64,000 bases of DNA, taken from NCBI GenBank assembly GCA_949152475.1, contig OX424555.1, positions 58,323,977 to 58,387,976 of the forward strand, written 5' to 3'. A model generated the notes under the pieces. The model was not told the DNA's origin and made no database searches. It saw only the letters and a program-made list of their open reading frames with translations. Below, piece after piece: positions 59,423 to 64,000 of this stretch. Positions within the stretch are counted from its first letter, which is position 1. Each line of letters begins with the position of its first letter. This DNA comes from Terebella lapidaria (taxonomy: Eukaryota > Annelida > Polychaeta > Terebellida > Terebellidae). The position numbers were made by a program, and so were the translations under genes.

Positions 59423-59628
59423 CTGTAAAACGACTAATTTTGACGGACGATGTATTTGGCGGATTTGGCGGTAGGGGAAAAACCGCCAAATTAAACCATC
59501 CGCCAAATTAACTAGATATATGATAAGAAGTATATGTGGTTTTGAAACCGCCAAATTAAATCTCCGCCAAATAACGTGGGGATCACAACCGCCAAATTTA
59601 TTAGCCGTCAAAATTAGCTGTTTTACAG
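59423..59628. mobile_element. TA-flanked CTGTAAAA MITE
   Basis: 206 bp, inverted ends ctgtaaaacgactaattttg and caaaattagctgttttacag, TA on both sides (59421-59422, 59629-59630). Same family as 57784-57939, with several ccgccaaatta words. Confidence 0.88.
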
Positions 59629-59630
59629 TA

Positions 59631-60109
59631 TATAATGTACATATACAGTACTAGCATTCAATTTCTAGGCAAAATTTTTTTTGCATATCATATCAACATC
59701 AGAAACTCCCACCACAATAACAAAAAGTATAAATTCACAATACTCCTAATTTGTGTTGACTGATATTGATCATGTTGATGTACAGATGAGGATTTGAGTA
59801 TACAAAGTATTTATCAGAAACTATCACCAGTATAGAATTATTATATTTTACAATACTCATAATATATCTCATACATGTCAAACAAATTAGGTACCTTATA
59901 AACATGATAATGCACACATGAATCTACATGGTTCCACTTGGCAATGGGAATGACAAAAATCATCCATCTTAGTATATTGAATTTTAATTTCTAATTTTAT
60001 ATGTATGGGATTGAAGTCTTTTTTTTTAAATCAATGACAATATGATTGATATAAACAAACATGAACCAAAGATGAGTCTATGGCGATACGAGGATCTGCA
60101 ATTATCTAG
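59631..60109. other. 3' flank of CWC15, no feature recognised
   Basis: A+T-rich sequence downstream of CWC15 on the minus strand. No obvious poly(A) signal could be fixed. Confidence 0.4.
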
Positions 60110-60778
60110 TTATTTGACATATTTCTCCATGAATTTCTTGTGGAACTCTGACCGAAGAGTGTCATTTATAAATCCACGTGGTTTTGATTCGTCCTCGCCC
60201 TTTGCACAGTTTTTGAACACAACATCATCGTCCCATCTTCGCTTGATCTTGAAGTCTGACATACTACTAGTATTGGAACTGTCCTGGTTGAGAAGGGGAT
60301 TTCCCCGAACAATATTCTCCATTCTGATCCTTTCCTCTTCGACCTTTTTCTCCGCCTCTTTCCTGGCCGCTTCAGCCGCTCGCTCCTTCTTGATCCTCTG
60401 CAGCTCAGCTAGCAACTCGGCAGTGTCGTCATCATCATCATCGCTGTCATCCTCATCATCGTCGTAATCATTCACGTCATCTGCGTCGAGATTGGATGCT
60501 GGAATTTGGTCGATCCTTGGCCGCTTGCTGCCGGAGTCTCGGCCGCGATCACGATCTCTCTTCTCACGAACACCACGCTCTCGGTCCTCGAGTTCCTTGC
60601 GGAAGTCGCGGCTGCGCAGTTCATCGCTGGTGCCCTGGCCCTCCTGTCGGTACTTGAGACGCTGGTGTGACGGCAGATCTCGGCTGGAGTATTGCTTGGA
60701 CAAGGCGCTCAGGTCTCCCTCCCCCTTCCCTGAGCCGCCCCGCGCTGGTTCAAACGTGGGTCGCGCGGCAGTGGTCAT
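60110..60778 (-). CDS. CWC15: Spliceosome-associated protein CWC15, intronless
   Basis: A single uninterrupted frame of 222 residues (the human protein has 229) runs from ATG 60778 to the stop at 60110-60112. The conserved N-terminus [20 protein letters not shown], then [20 protein letters not shown], is followed by a charged R/D/E-rich region, an acidic aspartate run (about 102-118), a coiled-coil-like [20 protein letters not shown] segment and the conserved C-terminus [16 protein letters not shown], then [24 protein letters not shown]15 is a component of the PRP19/CDC5L-associated activated spliceosome. No introns interrupt it, so it could be a functional retrocopy or an intron-poor native gene; no poly-A remnant was seen. 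Confidence 0.96.
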   Translation of the reverse strand: MTTAARPTFEPARGGSGKGEGDLSALSKQYSSRDLPSHQRLKYRQEGQGTSDELRSRDFRKELEDRERGVREKRDRDRGRDSGSKRPRIDQIPASNLDADDVNDYDDDEDDSDDDDDDTAELLAELQRIKKERAAEAARKEAEKKVEEERIRMENIVRGNPLLNQDSSNTSSMSDFKIKRRWDDDVVFKNCAKGEDESKPRGFINDTLRSEFHKKFMEKYVK

Positions 60779-61440
60779 CTTGCCTGCCTTGGTCTGTTCT
60801 CAAGTCAACTCAAGTTTCGCCAAGGAAACAATGTCGTTGGGTGGGTTAATCGGGTATTTCGATAGTCAATTGTCTATTTCACGTTTTTTACACAAAGATA
60901 ACACATAAACGGGCTTAGTTTGTGCGAAATAACAACTTCCCAAACAAAATCGTTTTTTCCACCGGAAGTCGAAATGTCGTGTCTTTGAAGTTCGCCAGGT
61001 GTCAGGGTTGGTGACGTTTTTAATCGCTAGGGTGCGCACTCTTTCGATGCTGCTGCCACCTGTCAGGAGAATTGTAAAATGACGGTGACGGTCTGTGCCA
61101 GAAATGATAGTTAATTACCATGTCCTCAATCATCGACCCCTGCAAACACTGCCAAACACCTGTGCAAAACAGACATCTGACAAAAACCACATTGAGAGTA
61201 GGCCTAGATCATCTACTTCTAATACACATTTCAGCGTATTTTAGTTTATTCAAGTTTTGCCTAGCCGTTTGTAGGGGGTCGAGGATTAGGGAGAGGGTCG
61301 ATGATTAGGTACTCTGACGCTACAGGCCTTACCATAATTAGGCATCCCGATTGAAAATCGGGAGGCTAGGGAAGCTTATTAGGGACATTCAATTTTTTTT
61401 ATTTATGATTTAACTTTTTTTCTGAAGAATAATTTACTCC
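60779..61440. other. 5' flank of CWC15
   Basis: Should contain the CWC15 promoter and 5' UTR. A short hairpin (ttttcaatcggga/tcccgattgaaaa type) lies near 61346-61367. No gene is supported. Confidence 0.45.
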
Positions 61441-61629
61441 CTGGGAAAAACCAGAGAAACTGGGAAATAAATATTTAAAACCCGGAATTAAATATTAAAA
61501 CCGGGAATTAAGTATTTAAACCTGGAATTAAATGTTCAAACCGGGAAATAAATATTTAAACCTGGAAATAAATGTCCAAACCCGGAATTAAATATTCAAA
61601 CCTGGAATTAAATATTGAAACCCGGAACA
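61441..61629. repeat. 21-bp tandem array
   Basis: About nine units close to aaacccggaattaaatattc, with cctgg/ccggg and aattaa/aaataa variants. The period of about 20-21 bp is the same as in the foldback elements E1-E3, but the units are not clearly hairpins. Confidence 0.85.
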
Positions 61630-62734
61630 CTATATATTGATATAATATGGGCAAATCCCAATTACTCCTAAACATTTTTAAAATGCAACCGCTATTCTGG
61701 TCTACAAATCAAGCAAATAGACAGGCATTGAAATATTTTGTGAATTTATGAAAGAAATATTCAATATTCTGTCAGATTTCAACTTTGGTTATGTATTTCT
61801 TCCATAACCTATCAAGTGCTTAAAATTGTGATTTCCCAAGTAGTTGAAAGAGAGTTTGTGGGTATATCATGTATATTGTGTTATAATCTTGTGTGTTTTT
61901 GGCGTTACCATTTTATGATGTCTATAGACCAAATATCATTTTACTTCTATTGTTACTGTATACAATGTCGGTGTTGTTCTTTATTGTCAGATGTTGTTGG
62001 TTCTTTTCAGTATTTCTCCTATGCCACAGGAAGGGATGGGTTGTGAATAAACTTGTTATCAAAACTAATTATCCAAGTATGTTTATTTTACGACCAACCG
62101 ACTGAATGTAAACAAAGTGACTGTGTTGATTGTTTTATAAACAACTAAAGAGATCTTCATCTTTTGATAGGGATAGTAGATCACCGTGTCGCGTACTTCT
62201 ATGCATCGATGAGCACGGTTTGACCGGATATAGGGCTTCCTTGAACATGTTGAATAGACGATACACGGTTATATCTCTTTGAACATGTTGAAGTGACTTT
62301 GATGTGATCAATTATTATATTTTGTGGATTATTTTAATATCGACTATGCTGGTGTTTACACAACCAAATATAATCTCAATAATTATGTTACAGTCATGAT
62401 AATGTAGACTTTCAGTCCGTTAAATGCGCTCGACATATCAGCATATACAACTGTTTTCGGTATACCATGTATACGTAGCCAAAGCATATTGCATTTCCAG
62501 CTATAATAAAATCTATCTTTGTTCGGTACTGACGTATGTCTTGGTCATTGCGACAGGACAAGCAGGAGGGGTGTCGACTACCGGGAATTTAGCTCTCCAT
62601 TCACTTATACAGGTAAAACGAACAACTTTTGACCTCTACACCATGTACACGGGATGACTAGTGTGTCGGGGAGAGGGGAGATTTGTTTCAACAGGAGTTT
62701 TTATAGTAGTGTAGCACCCGGAAAACAACATTAT
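61630..62734. other. Intergenic, no gene recognised
   Basis: A+T-rich sequence with only short unsupported ORFs. Confidence 0.5.
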
Positions 62735-62738
62735 TTAA

Positions 62739-63155
62739 GGTAGTCCGCTCCAAACAGTGAGGGAAGGGGGTCAAAGGGTTTTTAAAGATAAATAACTGTA
62801 TCAACATAATCTAGAGCTTCAAAATGTTATATTTTATAGAGTAACTGTTCAGCATCCTAAAACTGAAAAGAAAATAGGGGGTCACCGTATCCGTTCGCAT
62901 GGAAAACACGATGCAAGATGTGAATATGGACAAAAAAATGTGCAAAAATGCCAGAATTTATGTCATTTTAGGTAAATATGTGTGATTTTGATCGAATATG
63001 TAGAAGAAACGAGCACGGTGACCCCCTATTTTCTTTTCAGTATTAGGATGCTGATCATTTACTCTATAAAATACAGTCATTTTTAAGAGATAATATTCAG
63101 GAAATTACTTTCAAATTTTGACTCTCCATTACCTCACTGTTTGTAGCGGACTACG
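62739..63155. mobile_element. TTAA-flanked MITE with nested inverted repeats
   Basis: Outer ends ggtagtccgctccaaacagtg and cactgtttgtagcggactac are inverted and flanked by TTAA (62735-62738 and 63156-63159). A second inverted pair inside matches atagagtaactgttcagcat...gggggtcaccgt with acggtgacccccta...atcatttactctat. A truncated relative lies at 50659-50988. Confidence 0.88.
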
Positions 63156-63159
63156 TTAA

Positions 63160-63732
63160 ATGAACACGAGGAAGAGGATTCAAACAGTTTTTTTATCTAG
63201 GTTGTTCAGATATAAAGACAATTAATTATATTAATGACATTGCTCTGGATGATTATAATGTGTTTTGGGTGATTTGGCTGACATGTATAAAAAATAATAT
63301 ATATACTCGGTTCTAGAGGTTGAAAGACACGAGAGTGGAGATCATTTTTGCTGTTGATGGATTAATTCCGGTTACGGTAGAGACGTGCCAGTGTTGTTCA
63401 CATGATAATTTGTAAACCCAAGTCTTGAAATTTCATAATGAAATTGATGAATAGTTATCAGTGGTAATGTGAACATGGTGAAGGAAACGCGCAGCTGGTG
63501 TTCATGCGTTTCACCAGGTCACAGACAGTTGTCCAATCAGCTTTAACATTCACGAGACGTGTTTGGTAGGCGACCAATCACAATTAAGGACATCGGCCAT
63601 TGGTCGGCCTCTGCCATTGGTCGGCTACAAGGACTAAGAGGGATTACCATGATTAGTGGTGAAGGGGCGGGGATTAGGTATGGACAGAAGGTATTTAGGA
63701 GCGATTGAAAAGGGTAAGAAACAAACGCCTCA
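63160..63732. other. Intergenic, clustered CCAAT words
   Basis: No gene is recognised. CCAATCA at about 63571 and two gccattggtcggc words at about 63595-63626 make a small CCAAT-box cluster, which may be promoter-like. Confidence 0.4.
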
Positions 63733-63951
63733 AAACACCAAATCAACAGACTACAAGTCATACAGAACACTGCAATCAGAATAGCGTTCCGCCTACACTG
63801 TACAACCTCAACAACAACACTCCACGACGTCGCAAACATCCCAACCATCACCGCACGCCTCCAAAACCTCAAAACAAACTCCATCCAAAGATTCAAACAA
63901 CACTCACTCACCAAAGAAACAGAAACACTCATAAACATCTACAAAACCTAA
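63733..63951 (+). pseudogene. 3' fragment of a non-LTR retrotransposon reverse transcriptase
   Basis: The frame encodes NRLQVIQNTAIRIAFRLHC, TLHDVANIPTITARLQNL and HSLTKETETLINIYKT, the C-terminal region of Jockey/CR1-type reverse transcriptases (compare the family pattern LQxxQNxALRxxxxxxxxTxxxxLHxxxxIxxL). No RT catalytic motif precedes it, so the copy is 5'-truncated. CA-rich sequence continues to the window edge. Confidence 0.7.
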
Positions 63952-64000
63952 AACACAACAACACTCAACTTGGGACATCCTGACCTGACCCCTCCAACCG

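Noticed and set aside
60492..60908. Plus-strand ORF over CWC15
   Set aside because: Antisense shadow of the conserved CWC15 frame.
62530..62612. Possible exon (LVIATGQAGGVSTTGNLAL) with a GT donor
   Set aside because: No acceptor, partner exon or recognisable family; too weak to annotate.
63543..63938. Minus-strand 131-residue ORF at the window end
   Set aside because: The plus-strand frame of the same segment matches a non-LTR reverse transcriptase C-terminus, so the minus frame is a shadow.

Overview
The window is metazoan nuclear DNA: intron-rich genes with GT-AG introns, recognisable bilaterian orthologues (DUS4L, NSMCE3, CWC15), secreted shuffled-domain proteins, and heavy loading with short inverted-repeat transposons, a tRNA-derived SINE and PIF/Harbinger, DIRS and non-LTR relics. 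The A+T-rich background and the many TCAAGGTCA-containing repeats fit a marine invertebrate (mollusc, annelid, brachiopod, hemichordate or cephalochordate); the phylum cannot be fixed from sequence alone.  Layout. 0.25-2.0 kb: a 36-bp tandem repeat interrupted by a TA-flanked MITE. 2.4-4.5 kb: a 460-bp direct repeat pair. 4.5-8.7 kb: a PIF/Harbinger-like locus with a Myb/SANT-like ORF (+), an F-box/leucine-rich ORF (+) and a complete three-exon HARBI1-type DDE transposase (-). 9.0-11.4 kb: a decayed DIRS-type retrotransposon (gag tail, RT, RNase H, tyrosine recombinase) with a nested MITE. 12.9-27.5 kb: a four-exon secreted protein (signal peptide, PAN/apple, C-type lectin N-half, kringle, C-type lectin C-half); its 11-kb intron is packed with foldback elements, a recent 1.18-kb tandem duplication, an inverted-repeat element with CACAGTG ends (R1) and retroelement remnants. 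27.5-36.5 kb: AGGTCA-rich repeats and a second inverted-repeat element (R2). 36.5-41.4 kb: DUS4L (-, eight exons). 41.8-46.0 kb: NSMCE3 (+, nine exons), head-to-head with DUS4L across about 460 bp. 46-54 kb: a foldback element, then a long array of degenerate AGGTCA-rich units with nested MITEs and a SINE. 54.4-56.2 kb: an intronless GMC oxidoreductase. 56.5-57.3 kb: about five copies of a 146-bp tandem repeat. 57.8-59.6 kb: MITEs. 60.1-60.8 kb: CWC15 (-, intronless). 61.4-64.0 kb: a 21-bp tandem array, a TTAA MITE and the 3' end of a non-LTR retrotransposon.  Function. The host genes are unrelated: tRNA dihydrouridylation (DUS4L), SMC5/6-complex DNA repair (NSMCE3), splicing (CWC15), flavin-dependent oxidation (GMC) and an extracellular lectin-like protein.  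The most unusual signals are (1) two non-coding inverted-repeat elements, R1 and R2, that keep the same spacing of sub-terminal motifs at both ends while the motif sequence itself differs; (2) three foldback elements whose interiors are arrays of about 20-21-bp hairpin or palindrome units, different in each copy, two of them with clearly shared termini; and (3) a symmetric phase 1-1 kringle exon lying between the two halves of one C-type lectin domain.
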